This document shows, piece after piece, positions 1 through 9,877 of a stretch of DNA of 64,000 nucleotides (the stretch's first letter is position 1; the number at the start of each line of letters is the position of its first letter). The position numbers were made by a program, and so were the translations under genes. The notes below the pieces were generated by a model. That model saw only the letters and a program-made list of their open reading frames with translations. It was not told the origin of the DNA and ran no database searches. Source of the stretch: Motacilla alba alba (lineage: Eukaryota; Chordata; Aves; Passeriformes; Motacillidae); contig NC_052046.1 of the NCBI RefSeq assembly GCF_015832195.1, positions 32,454,911-32,518,910 on the forward strand, written 5' to 3'.

Positions 1-353
1 TTAGTTTCAGCCCTGCAACACTACTGATATTCAGCACCCTGTTTTTAAAAATGTTATAATGCTACTAGCATCTATACTAAACCCCCCTCAACTGCTCTCT
101 GACTTAACACTTCCTGTGAAAATCACAGCTTCACACTACTTCAACACTTGTTGCACTTATAGAGAAAATTCATAATCTTTAATTATTTCATACTCTGGAA
201 TAAAATAGATTGAGTTTGGGTTTTTTGGGATTTTGGTTCTGGCTTTTCTATTTTCTTTTTGGGGGTGTGTTAAGTTATTTGGGTTTATTTCAGGGTCAGG
301 GATTTGTTTTGCTTTTTTGTGTTTGTTTGGTTGTTTGGGGGCTATGTGTGGGT

Positions 354-436
354 TCTTTTTCCTTTTTTTCTTTTTTCTTTTTTCTTTTTTCTTTTTTCTT
401 TTTTTCTATTTTACTTTTTTTTTTTTTTTTTTTTCC
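354..436 (+). repeat. Polypyrimidine low-complexity tract
   Basis: Nearly pure T and C, built of units like CTTTTTT repeated about eight times and closing with a run of about 20 T. It is preceded from about 205 by T/G-rich sequence. The reading frames that cross it encode only Phe/Leu/Ser-rich or, on the other strand, Lys/Glu-rich homopolymer and are artefacts. A tract followed by CAG (ending near 437) superficially resembles a splice acceptor, but nothing exon-like follows. Confidence 0.9.
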
Positions 437-2549
437 AGAAGGCATCAAAGAGTAGACCTTCCCGATCTGGTTCAGTGTTCCCCTCGCCATAATGGACTAT
501 GGTAAGATAAAAACTGACATCCTCTTTCATTCAGTGTAAAAGGTCCTTCTGTATTGATTCTAACATTAAGATTACAATTATTACTCCTGCTGCTACTGAC
601 TTGCTGTATTGAAATTCACTAAGAATGGAACCATTCCTATCTCTTTCAGATATAATTTTGAATTGACAAGTCGTTGACTTGACTGACCAAAACCTACCTG
701 AAGCCTTTTTTTCCTTTCCATTATTAAAATATATGCAAACCATATGCTTTGGGGAAATTATAATTTCATTTTCAAAGCTTTTGTTCCTTTTAATTAAGTG
801 TAAAGCCAACAAGTAAATATGGATTATAGTATTTGAACATTATTTTGTTGTCTATTCCTTAATTTCAATCATACTAGTAAGGCCAATATATGATCAGAAA
901 AAAGGTCCTGGCTAAGTACACTCACAAAAACACTGCTGTGTTTTTTCTCCACACAGTGAGACCATTGAACTCTCTTGAGGTACCTGAGAGGTCTGCATTG
1001 TTTAAAGTAAATACCATTAAAGACACCTATTATGAGACATTAAAAAAAATTATTTATGGGCATAGTGGAAGTAAAAAATACGCCTGATTTTATCACAAGT
1101 ATTTTTGTCAGCAAAAATAATAAAGCATCAAAAATGAGAAAAATTTATGGCACATCTTGAACCATAAAAAGAATTTGATTTTGTAGAGTATTGGAATTCA
1201 TTACTACATGAGAATTGGCATCCTTGGAGGCAGAGGGAGGAAGCCAATTCACACTAACAATAAAGGAGTTAAATCAATGGTTCATGCAGGTGTGTGTGGA
1301 TGTGTTCTCAGTAGTGTACAAATGTAAAGTGTAAATCTCCAGTGCTGTATGTGCTTAGATTGTTGCAAACCTACCAAGCTAATGTGGTAAGGAATTTTAT
1401 GAGAACCATTTATTTTCTTGTTTCTTTCTAATGCTTGCAGTTTCAATAAGATAACAAGAGTCATAAGGAGTTCTTATAATTGACAATAAATATCGCATAA
1501 TTGGCAATTTAAAAAGTTGATTTTATATGTTGTGTATCAGATATCTCTTCATATCTCCATTTGGATAGAATGACTGGAGACAGTAGCAACCCAGTTGCTA
1601 TGTAAGAAACTTATATTTAACTCTGTTGATAATTTTAGCATCAAAGGATATCAAATATGTGTGCATTCAAGTGAGTGGCAGCAATGTCAAGTGCTTCATT
1701 TAAAACATCCTGCTAATTTGAAAATTGATTGATCAGAAAATTGATTATTGTTTCTTTACCAACTTAAGAGAGTTTTACTGTTAGAAGAAAGTTTATCTTA
1801 AAGAAAAATATATTGTATAGCAATAGGAAATAATCATTAAAATGCTAACATTTCCTGTATTCTACCTAACAAGAACTTACTATATGCAATATATTGACAA
1901 TTACAGCAACACAAGAAGATTACTAATTTAACAAACTGAGAGTTGAATGTTGCTTAGAGTGAGGATGGGCAAAGAATGAGTGATATGCATACACACCTAC
2001 ACGAAGGAAAACACGTCTTTGATATTACACAACAATTAATTATATTTTAAAAATAGTAAAATGACATTAAAACATGGGTGAGATTTGCCAGTGTGGAAAG
2101 GAAAGCAGAAAATTACGGATGAAAACTTGGAAATCTTCAACTTTTTGGATGAACAGATAGCCATGACTCAACAAACAGCAACAAAGAAAGATGCCTAAAA
2201 CCTCATTCTAGTTCACTAGTAATTTCCCCATGTGAGAATAAGTTTATGAAGCTAATTGGAAAAGCAAGCAAGATATGTAATGCTGTTGTAAAATTCATGT
2301 TGGTGAGAAATTTCATTAGCTATTATAAAGACATCAGGGAACAGCTGGCTGTAGTTGCTGCTATGTTGCTATTAAGGCTGCTTTAAATTATATTGTGATA
2401 AAAACATTTACCATACCACTAGGATGCATGTGTTTAAGGTAAAAAAGACTAAATTAAAAAAAAAATTTAAAAAAGAAAGTATTTTTCTACAAGCCGATTA
2501 GGATGTTAACTTTATATGGAAAATTGTCAACTCATAGGAGCTCTAAGTT
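437..2549. other. AT-rich sequence without recognisable genes
   Basis: About 2.1 kb of AT-rich single-copy-looking DNA. Reading frames are under 100 codons, are not overlapping in any consistent pattern, and show no known domain. I see no RNA gene, no clear repeat and no CpG-rich block. The stretch before 354 is similar. Confidence 0.6.
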
Positions 2550-3104
2550 TTAAAAGTTTAGAGGATCTCACTGGGATGGAGTTAACTTTCCCCTTAGCAA
2601 GCCTTATTTGTACTGTCACTTGTATTTGCAGCAAGAATGCTGCAAATGACACACCAGTATATGGGCAACTACTGAGCTGTGCCTGCACAGCATCCATTCT
2701 GTCTGTTGAAACCTCACCAAGGCTGGTAGGCTGGGTGTGAGAAAGAGACTTGGAGGGCACCAAAGGGATGTTGCATGCCATATGGTGTTGAGGTCAGAAA
2801 GAAGACACAAGAGACAAGGAGAGAGGGAGGTGTTTCTTATTGAGGTGATTATCTTCAGAAGCAATTGCTACATGTATTGGAGCCCTAATTCCCAGGTTGG
2901 ACATCACCAGCTAAATGGAAATAGAGAATACATCTTGCTGTTTTGCTTTGTTTCCATGCACATCCTTTGCTTTTTCTCCTTATACTGCCTTCATTGGAAT
3001 CCATGTGTTTTTCATCTTTTTTCTCCCCCATGTCCTGCTTAGGAGGGGGAGTTCGAAATTGTCCTGGTGGACACCTGGTGGCCTTCCAAGGTGAACCCAC
3101 CACA
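2550..3104 (+). mobile_element. ERVL-like LTR, sense orientation, likely a 5' LTR
   Basis: The order of blocks matches the avian ERVL-type LTRs I know: a GGGATGGAGTTAAC start block near 2574, a central part with GGGATGTTGC and CCATATGGTG near 2766-2785, then TTTTTTCTCCCCCATGTCC near 3018. The 3' end is GGTGAACCCACCACA at 3090-3104, the usual CA terminus. The left end is degraded and placed only to within about 25 bases. It is followed by a candidate primer binding site and possible internal sequence, so this copy may be the 5' LTR of a decayed provirus rather than a solo LTR. No target duplication could be checked because the left edge is unclear. Family assignment rests on remembered consensus features. 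Confidence 0.7.
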
Positions 3105-4167
3105 GTCCTTTCCTGGCACTCAAAGTGAGGGAGTTTTGAATTTGTAAATATAATAGTTATTAATTTGCAGACTTGTGTGAGGGTCACTTGTGTGAGAGTT
3201 TAATTGCTGCACTGCTCAGCTCTTTATTTTGCTGAGGTTGGAAACACACTCATAGAAACAATGCCCTGTCATTGATGCCTAGCTGTGCTGGGGTAGCTTG
3301 GTTGTGGGCAGGATGAGAGCACGTATCCTTCTCCTAATTCAGGATTCGTGTGGGCCTTTTTGATGCTCAGGCTCCTGAGGCCCTTGATCACTTTCAGACA
3401 AGTTGTTTAATATTATTAACACTGACAGCTTCTTGTCAGGTTCCTGAATCCAATGTCATCCTGGTAGAAGAGGGCACAGTTTTGGGGAGAGATGAAAGCA
3501 AAACATGCCATTAGGCAGGTGGTCCCTGTGTGACAGGGTGTGTGGAAGTATTTGGGTGGGTGTTTCAGGCAGTTAGCGCCTTACATAGACTGGGATTTGA
3601 TATCTGACCCAAGCAAATAATCTCAATTAATTAATGCACTTCCTGGTAGAAGGGTATTTTGCCTTCCCCAACAAAACCCAGCAAGTTCTAGCACCACTTT
3701 GAGGCTTTGCCCAGGTCTATTGAGCCACAATTCAGTATTATCGGAGTGGATAGTTAAGATAAAGACCCAGACTGCCTCTGAAGATGCCTAGACAAAGAAA
3801 GTGATCCAAACTACAACTAAGAACATCAGTTAAGACAGGGACCCAAACCTGAACTTCAGTAGTCCTACGAGTAGTGAAAAGGAACCAGTGGACATGGAGG
3901 TTGATGGATCCATAAAATTTATGTCTTTTCCTGGGGACTATGAAATTGACAGAGAAAATAAAAAAAAATAGGCAACCATTTGCAGTCTCTGGAGGATGTT
4001 CCTGTCAAGCATGAAGGCAAGACAAAATAATCAGCAGGACTTGCTCAGTCTTCAGTAGTCCCATATAGAAAAGTGAAAAAAATTCAGTGAAAAATTCTAG
4101 CGGAGGCTGAGGTTAATGGTGGACTATTGTGGCCTCACTGAAGTCTTGCTGTGGTGCCGCATTCCAG
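3105..4167 (+). mobile_element. Possible decayed ERVL-like internal region
   Basis: This stretch follows the LTR and the candidate primer site on the same strand. Near 3690-3910 the three + frames give short open pieces separated by stops and shifts, with a polar, Gln/Thr/Lys/Glu-rich composition compatible with a degenerate gag-like region. No catalytic motif of protease, reverse transcriptase or integrase is visible. Two blocks around 3855-3915 and 4048-4120 resemble each other, both beginning CTTCAGTAGTCC, suggesting an internal duplication. The region stops where the GC-rich LTR begins. It could equally be unrelated DNA next to a solo LTR. Confidence 0.35.
3114..3132 (+). promoter_or_regulatory. 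Candidate retroviral primer binding site (tRNA-Leu-like)
   Basis: Nine bases after the LTR end lies TGGCACTCAAAGTGAGGGA. Allowing small indels it resembles the complement of the 3' end of tRNA-Leu (TGGTGTCAGAAGTGGGA), the primer for which ERV-L elements are named. Position and polarity are right for a + strand element, but the match is imperfect and the spacing from the LTR is a little long. Confidence 0.35.
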
Positions 4168-4254
4168 TGTGGGGAACAGCGATCAGTTCTTTCAATAATG
4201 GATGGTCAGGAACAAAATTAAACCAAACGAGGCAAAAGCTGTATCTGAGAACCA

Positions 4255-4260
4255 TTTATT
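4255..4260 (-). terminator. AATAAA polyadenylation signal of the GC-rich LTR
   Basis: The + strand reads TTTATT, so the minus strand carries AATAAA about 90 bases before the proposed LTR 3' end. This is the expected place at the R/U5 side of an LTR. Confidence 0.5.
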
Positions 4261-4798
4261 GGTTAAAAAAACGAGAAGGAGAAGGAGTTGCCCAGAAGAA
4301 AGAGGGCTAGAGAGAAGAAAGAGGCAGAAAACAATGAAGGAAAATGGAAAACGACTGCGGGAGAGGGAAGACAGAGAGAGAGGACAGAGGGCAAAGCAGC
4401 GCGTTACCACCAGGGATCAGGGAGCGCTGCCTGTGGCCGGGCCGGGGGTGCGCACTCTGCTGCCGGCGCCCGGGCTGGAGAGCCCCTGGAGAGCCGCGGC
4501 TCCTCAGGCGGACACGCCGTGAGCGGACAGGAGGTCCGGGACACTGGACAGAGCCGCGGCGACCGGCTGGACCGGGGCGGCAGGGTTGAATGCGTGCAGC
4601 CCAGGCGAGGACGCGGGGGGCGAAGGGGCAGGGCGGTGGATAGGGACACAGGGAGGCCGGACAGGAGCGAGGGCGGGCAGGAGCCAGCGAGGGCAGGAGA
4701 GCCAGAAGGCAGGCTGGGGTCAGGGAAAGGACGGAGCGAGCCAGCCAAGGAACAGCAGCGAGCCCCAGCGAGCAGCCCTGAGCCCTGATGCAGTTAGC

Positions 4799-4806
4799 TT
4801 TTTATA
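4799..4806 (-). promoter_or_regulatory. TATA box of the GC-rich LTR
   Basis: The + strand CTTTTTATACCCC gives GGGGTATAAAAAG on the minus strand, at the sharp boundary where the CpG-rich block begins downstream. It would drive transcription leftward through that block. Confidence 0.45.
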
Positions 4807-5109
4807 CCCCCCGGCCCCTCCCACAATCTGCCCGCAGACAGGAGACCCGTTCAAATTCTCTTTGGCACCCTTTGGTGGAGACCTGTTCACGACCTGGTTG
4901 GAAAGGCCCCTCCAGTGTCTCCTACTGGAGAGCCCCTGGAGAGCCCATGTGAGGTGTTGCCAGGCAAAATCTCCCCAGAGACGAGGCTTCCCCAGTTCTG
5001 GCTGCCCCCTGCAAGTTGCACCGGCGCAGGCCCTGTCCCCTCAGACAGCCCTGACAGCCAGGGCTGAGGCAAACTAAAATGCCGGAGTCAAAACTAAATT
5101 GGCTCCACA

Positions 5110-5517
5110 CGTATGCCTAAATGCTGTTGTGCCACACACACCAGAGCTCCAACAGGAGGTCTGCCAGGTTGTCTGCTACAATTGATGCTGTCCATGTGTT
5201 TTTACAAACTCCTTTGGCAGCTGACTGCAGGCCATTCTTTGCTTTCACATGGAACCGGTGTCTGATACACCTGGAACTGGCTGGCTGAGGGGTTGAAGCA
5301 CAATCCCACCACTTGCCATGGAGCAATTCAACCTGCACTGGAACAGAAGAGACAAAACAGCTAGCAAAAGGAAAACGCCCAAAGAAACCCACCTGTGTTA
5401 ATCAGTTTATAAATGTTCTCTTACTTCTTTACGATCTGGCTTCAAAAATGTCATAGACTTCAGGCTTTTGTCAGTATTTTAGAAGTTACAACCATTTATC
5501 CAAAAAGAATATCAGTA
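5110..5517. other. Unassigned sequence between two LTRs
   Basis: About 400 bases of moderate GC content between the GC-rich LTR and the short ERVL-like LTR. A 91-codon minus frame (5117-5392) runs across it but shows no domain I recognise. It may be the continuation of the older internal region at 3105-4167, displaced by the GC-rich LTR, or ordinary flanking DNA. Confidence 0.35.
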
Positions 5518-5759
5518 TGTTATGCTGGTTTTAGCTGGAATAATGTTGACTTTCTTCACAGAAGCTGGTATGGGTCTCTGTTCTGGATTTCTGCTGGAAA
5601 CAGTGTTGATAGTTCAAGGTTTTCATTACTGCTGAACATTGCTTATATGACAACACACAACTTTCCTCACTTTTACTCTTTTGAGTCTCTTGCCATCCCA
5701 CTGGGGGTGAGTGATCAGCTGTGTGGGGCTTGGTTGCTGGCCTGGTTTAAACCATGACA
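5518..5759 (+). mobile_element. Internally shortened ERVL-like LTR, sense orientation
   Basis: The start TGTTATGCTGGTTTTAGCTG and the end GGTTTAAACCATGACA match the two ends of the avian ERVL-type LTR also found at 46828-47394. Only about 242 bases lie between them: the text jumps from the 5' block (GTTTTCATTACTGCTGAACATTGCTT) to the 3' block (TTTTACTC, then CATCCCACTGGGGGTGAGTGATCAGC). The middle of the LTR, including the expected polyadenylation area, is missing. No clear 5-base target duplication flanks it (CAGTA left, GATGT right). Confidence 0.7.
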
Positions 5760-6338
5760 GATGTACCTTCAGAAAAGCTCAGTGTCATGGGAGAAGCAGG
5801 GAGAGAGATCTGAGCAAGGTTGCTACACTGTTTGTTTCCTTATAGCCTGAGATAGCACAATTTTTTTCACAGCACTTCAAAAAGCAGGTAGTCATAATGG
5901 ATAATTCAATAGTGTGGGTTTCAGTTATGCCTGTTTCTTCATTTAATCTCAGTAATATCAGTTGTGATATATGTATTGACCCATGTTGCCAATGATTTCT
6001 AGGAACTAAGATATGACAGATGAAACAATCATATGTGGGAGAAATTCTGTGTATATAAACAATGCATCAAGTGAAATCATGCAGTTTGAAGTAAGAATTG
6101 AACTTAGGACAGCATACTAAAAATGTACATGTAAAAGTAAATATCTTTCATGTTACCTTTCCTGCACCCAACTTTTGATCTTCTATAGAAGCTACTTATA
6201 CAGTAGCTCCTAGCTACTCTGTCAGGCAGATCTAAGTCCAGTAGGAAAGGAATAAGATTTATTTCAAAATTTGCTGGTTTAAGAGTCCATATTCATTTAT
6301 GTCTAGAGTTCAAGCAGTCCAGGAAAGCATCTATTAGA
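5760..6338. other. Unassigned AT-rich spacer
   Basis: About 580 bases between two LTR insertions. No gene, RNA or repeat was recognised. Confidence 0.5.
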
Positions 6339-7413
6339 TGCATTCTTTGTAGATGTTTGCATGGCCTGGGTTTTGGTATGGGGGGTTCACAGAGGTGGCT
6401 TCTGTGAGAAGCTGCTGGAAGCTTCCACCATGTCTGGCAAGCCAATCACTGGTGCCTCCAAAGATGGACATGCTGCTGGCCAAGGCTGTGCCAGTTAGAG
6501 ATGGTAGTAACACCTCTGTGATAACAGATACAAGAAGAAATAAAAAGTTTCTGTGCAGTTTTAATATCAGCCAGAAAAGAGCAGACTGAGAACATGTGAG
6601 GCAGACAATCCTTCAGACATCAAGGTCAGTGGAGAAGGAGGGGAAGGAAGTGCACCAGGTGCCAGAGCAGGGATTCCTCTGCAGCCTATGGTTAAGCAGC
6701 TATGCCCCTGTAGCCCATTGAAAATCATAGGAATCCAGAGATCCACTGGCAGTCCAGGGAGGAGCCCCACACTGGAGCAGGTGGATAACTGGAGGAGGCT
6801 ATGATCCTGTGGGAGACCTGTGGAGAGAAAGGGGCCCTGTCCCATGTTGTTGCAGCCTGTACTTGGAGGACTGCACCCCATGGAAGAGTGATCCATGCTG
6901 TAGCAGTTTTGGGAGGGCTGTTGTCCCTGAGATGGACTCACATTGCAGCAGTTGTCAGAGCTGCTGCTCATGAGATGGACTCACACTGGAGAAGTTCATG
7001 GAGAGCTGTCTCCCAGAGGAGGGACCCCACAGTGTACCAGGGGAAGGACTCCTCTCCCTGAGCAGCAGGAGAAGCCACAGGTGATGATGAGTTGATCATA
7101 ATCCCCATTCACTCTCTCCTGGTGCCGCTGGGGTAGGAGGTACAGCTGGAAGGAGGGAGGGGTGGAGAGAAGGCACTCTTGAGGGTTTGTTTTACTTCTC
7201 ATTATCCTGCTCTGATTTTGTTAGTAATAGATTCACTTCATGTCTCTAAGTTGAGCTTGTTCTGCCCTAAATGGTATTTAGTGAGTGATCTCTCCCAGTC
7301 CTTATCTCAAACCATCAACCCTCCATCAAATTTTCTCTCCTCTGTTTTGAGGGAAATGAGAGAGTGGCTCTTGAGAGTGTGTGGCATCCAGACAGTGTCA
7401 ACCCATGACCACA
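6339..7413 (+). mobile_element. ERVL-like LTR (family 2), left copy
   Basis: Diagnostic blocks in order: TTTGCATGG...GGTTTTGGTATGGGGG near 6357-6385, GAAGCTGCTGGAAGCTTCC near 6409, GCTGGCCAAGGCTG near 6475, repeated GCAGCC/ATGGA text in the middle, then GTGAGTGATCTCTCCCAGTCCTTATCTC near 7281, GGCATCCAGACAGTGTCAACCCATGACCACA at the 3' end. All of these recur in the same order and orientation in the copy at 7534-8477. The element begins TG and ends CA. No target duplication was found. The short frames in it are non-coding artefacts. Confidence 0.75.
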
Positions 7414-7533
7414 GGGTTGAGAATCACATGGTCCCCATTGTTGTACTGACTTAGAGCATACTTATCTGGACTGTACTAGACGAGTATCTCGCCACTCTCA
7501 TAGGGGTTTCTTCTTTATCAGAACACCAAATTA
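7414..7533. other. Short spacer between tandem LTRs
   Basis: About 120 bases separate two same-family, same-orientation LTRs. I see no primer binding site or coding remnant, so it is probably old flanking sequence rather than a collapsed provirus interior. Confidence 0.45.
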
Positions 7534-8477
7534 TTTCAGAGGTACACAGCAGTGCATGGTAAAGTTTTGATAGTGGGGGGGCTATATGGTTGGATTCTCT
7601 GGGAAGATGCTGGAAGCTTCTCCCGTGTCTGATGGAATCAGTGACAGCTGTCCAAGATGGACCTGTTGCTGGCCAAGGCTGAGCCCATCAGTTATGGTGG
7701 CAGAGCCTCTGGGATAAAATAAGAAGTAGAAAAAATTGTTGCACAAAAGTTCTCTCAGCCAGCAAATAGTGGAGTGAGCAGATGTGAGAAAAACAGCCCT
7801 GAGTACTCCAAGATCAGTGAAGAAAGAGGGGGAGAATGTGGTCCAGGCACCAGAGCAGATATCCCACTGCAGTCCATGGAGGAGACTATGGGCTATTGTT
7901 GTCTCCCTTCTGCCTATGGAGCTCCATGGCAGAGCGGAGATCCACCTGCAGCCTATGGAACACCTCATTCTGTACCCCGTGGAAGGGACCCAAGATAGAG
8001 CAGTTGGTGAAGAGCTGCAGCCCATGGGAAGTCCTCACATTGGAGAAGTTCATGGAGGACTGCATCCACCGGAAGAAACCCAGTGCTAGAGTAGGGGAGG
8101 AGTGAAGGGAGTCCTACACATGCGGGGGAGGGGGAGTGTGTGAAGAAGTGACTGCAGCCCCCATTCCTCATCCCTCCATGCCACTGGGAGGAGGAAGTAG
8201 AAAATCAGGAATAGAGTTAGCCCGGGAAGGAGGGAGGAGATGAGAGAAAGTGTTTCTAAGATTTTTTTCCTTATAACCCTGATCTGATTGAAAATAAATT
8301 GATTTCCACAAGTTGGGTCTGTTTTGCCCATGATATTAATTTGTGAGTGATTTCTCCCTGTCTTTATCTCAGCCTATGAGTATTTTTTTGTATTTTCTCT
8401 CACCTGTCCACTGAGAAGAGGGGGGTCAGGGCATCTTTGGTGGGCACCAGGCATCCAGACAAAGTCAAACCAGCACA
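7534..8477 (+). mobile_element. ERVL-like LTR (family 2), right copy
   Basis: Collinear with the copy at 6339-7413: GTGCATGGTAAAGTTTTGATAGTGGG near 7552, GAAGATGCTGGAAGCTTCTC near 7601, GCTGGCCAAGGCTGAGCC near 7669, GTGAGTGATTTCTCCCTGTC near 8343, and the end GGCATCCAGACAAAGTCAAACCAGCACA. AAATTA occurs just before the proposed start (7528-7533) and just after the end (8478-8483), compatible with a target duplication, although AT-rich hexamers recur easily. An AATAAA lies at 8291-8296. If the duplication is real, this is a solo LTR. Confidence 0.75.
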
Positions 8478-9844
8478 AAATTAAAGAAGACTAATATATA
8501 TTATGAATCAATTTTTAAAAGCTTATTTTCTTGATGTCAGTCAACTAGTCAAGCACTTTTTTTTTTTTTTCAGAAAATCCACTAAAAATTCTGCCCATTA
8601 ATGTGTCTGGGTAATGACTATTAATGTGTCATGATTGTAGGGGTGCTACTAAGCTGAAGTGGAAGAGATTCTGCCTTAGATTATTTATTCAACATTCTAG
8701 TATTCTTTATTTATTTTGACATTCACTCCAAATTTAGAATCAATTAATATGCTTTTAAAATGTAAATATTAGAGTCTCTCAATGTCGTATGACTAAAATA
8801 GTAAAGTTTGACATGTTATAATTTTGGAAAGGATTAAATTTTGATGTATCTATTATTTCTCTTGGGGTAACATTTTAGGAGTTCTTGATAAGCATATATT
8901 TAGGATTTTCTTTTTTGTGTATGTGCAAGTGGATTTCTTTACAGTCCTAGCAACTTTGGCACATTGGATGTGGAGGATTTTCCACGTAACTTCTTCCTGG
9001 AAAAGCAATTCACTCATTACTCAGTGTGAGAGGTAAGAAACCAGCCTCAGCATGATAGTGAGAGTTTGGTGAGGTTCTTAGTCAAATTTTGAGGATTTTC
9101 TTGGAGAGGAGGAGTACCTTGAATGACTAAGGGAACAAAGAAGGGGCTCGGAACACAGTCTAGAGTTATGACTAGGCTTGCATTCACAAATAGGCAACAT
9201 TGTAATGCAATATTTGCATTATATGCTTTTTAAAATATTATAGTAATATAGATAATTTATGTTGCATTCACAAACTTTGAAAGAAATAAAGAAATCTGAC
9301 CTGAATATAATTTATTTCTGGGATTCTATCTCATTAGCATTGCAACCACATATTAGGAAATTATGACCTAGAGATATACTAATAATAATATCAATCTTGG
9401 CTTCTTGAAACAAGAGGCTGAAGCAGTCCTTTTTCTGAACAAGTTTAGTTCAATGTCTGTGTCTTTTCCTTTGGGAGTTTGTTTTTCTGCTTGAGCATTC
9501 TATTACTACCAGCTGCTATGTCCCTGAGAGGGAAAAAACATGTAATTTCAACATATGCAAGTAATAACTAATAAAAGAAATTATCAGCTGTGAAATATTG
9601 CAATTTGAGAGTATAGTGAATCAGTCATACAGAAATTACTGTAAAAATGTTTTAAAAATTATAGAACAAAATAATATATAAATATATGTAACTATATAAA
9701 ATAAATAATTCTGTGTCATGAGGTACTGGACGATCTCTCCAGACATGCATAAACACATTATCCCTGGTCATAGCCAAGCATGATTCATGGCAAAAGTCTT
9801 CATCTAAATTTCCAGGGAGTGGTTATTTAACTCATGCTCCAGTA

Positions 9845-9877
9845 AACAAAACAAAACAAAAAAAACCAAACAACAAA
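9845..9877. repeat. A/C-rich simple repeat (AAAAC-type)
   Basis: Runs such as AAACAAAACAAAACAAAAAAAACC form a short low-complexity patch. Confidence 0.8.

Larger units (their letters stand above)
4168..5109 (-). mobile_element. GC- and CpG-rich LTR, antisense orientation
   Basis: On the minus strand the element starts TGTGGAGCCAATTTAG (from 5109) and ends TTCCCCACA (to 4168), giving TGTGG...CCACA termini typical of a retroviral LTR. In that orientation a TATAAAAAG box lies near 4799-4806 and an AATAAA signal at 4255-4260. Between them, about 4430-4790 is strongly GC- and CpG-rich, unlike everything around it. The distance of about 540 bases between TATA box and polyadenylation signal implies a long R region. 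I found no matching target duplication (TTCCAG left, CGTATG right). The intact CpGs suggest a fairly recent insertion. A small CpG-island promoter is the alternative, but the terminal structure favours an LTR. Confidence 0.55.

Noticed and set aside
210..505. Overlapping frames of 62-90 codons on both strands
   Set aside because: They translate a polypyrimidine tract and give homopolymer-like products.
4151..4168. TGGTGCCGCATTCCAG as a + strand primer binding site (tRNA-His or tRNA-Phe type)
   Set aside because: Only the first eight bases match and no + strand LTR ends directly before it.
4202..5077. Frames up to 166 codons in the GC-rich block
   Set aside because: Stop codons are rare there because of GC content. 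All frames on both strands are open in part, products are Arg/Gly/Pro-rich, and the block has LTR structure.
6567..6971. A 134-codon minus frame
   Set aside because: It lies wholly inside an LTR of + orientation whose structure explains the sequence; the product is low-complexity.
7582..8025. A 147-codon minus frame, with overlapping + frames
   Set aside because: Same reason: inside the second family 2 LTR, antisense.
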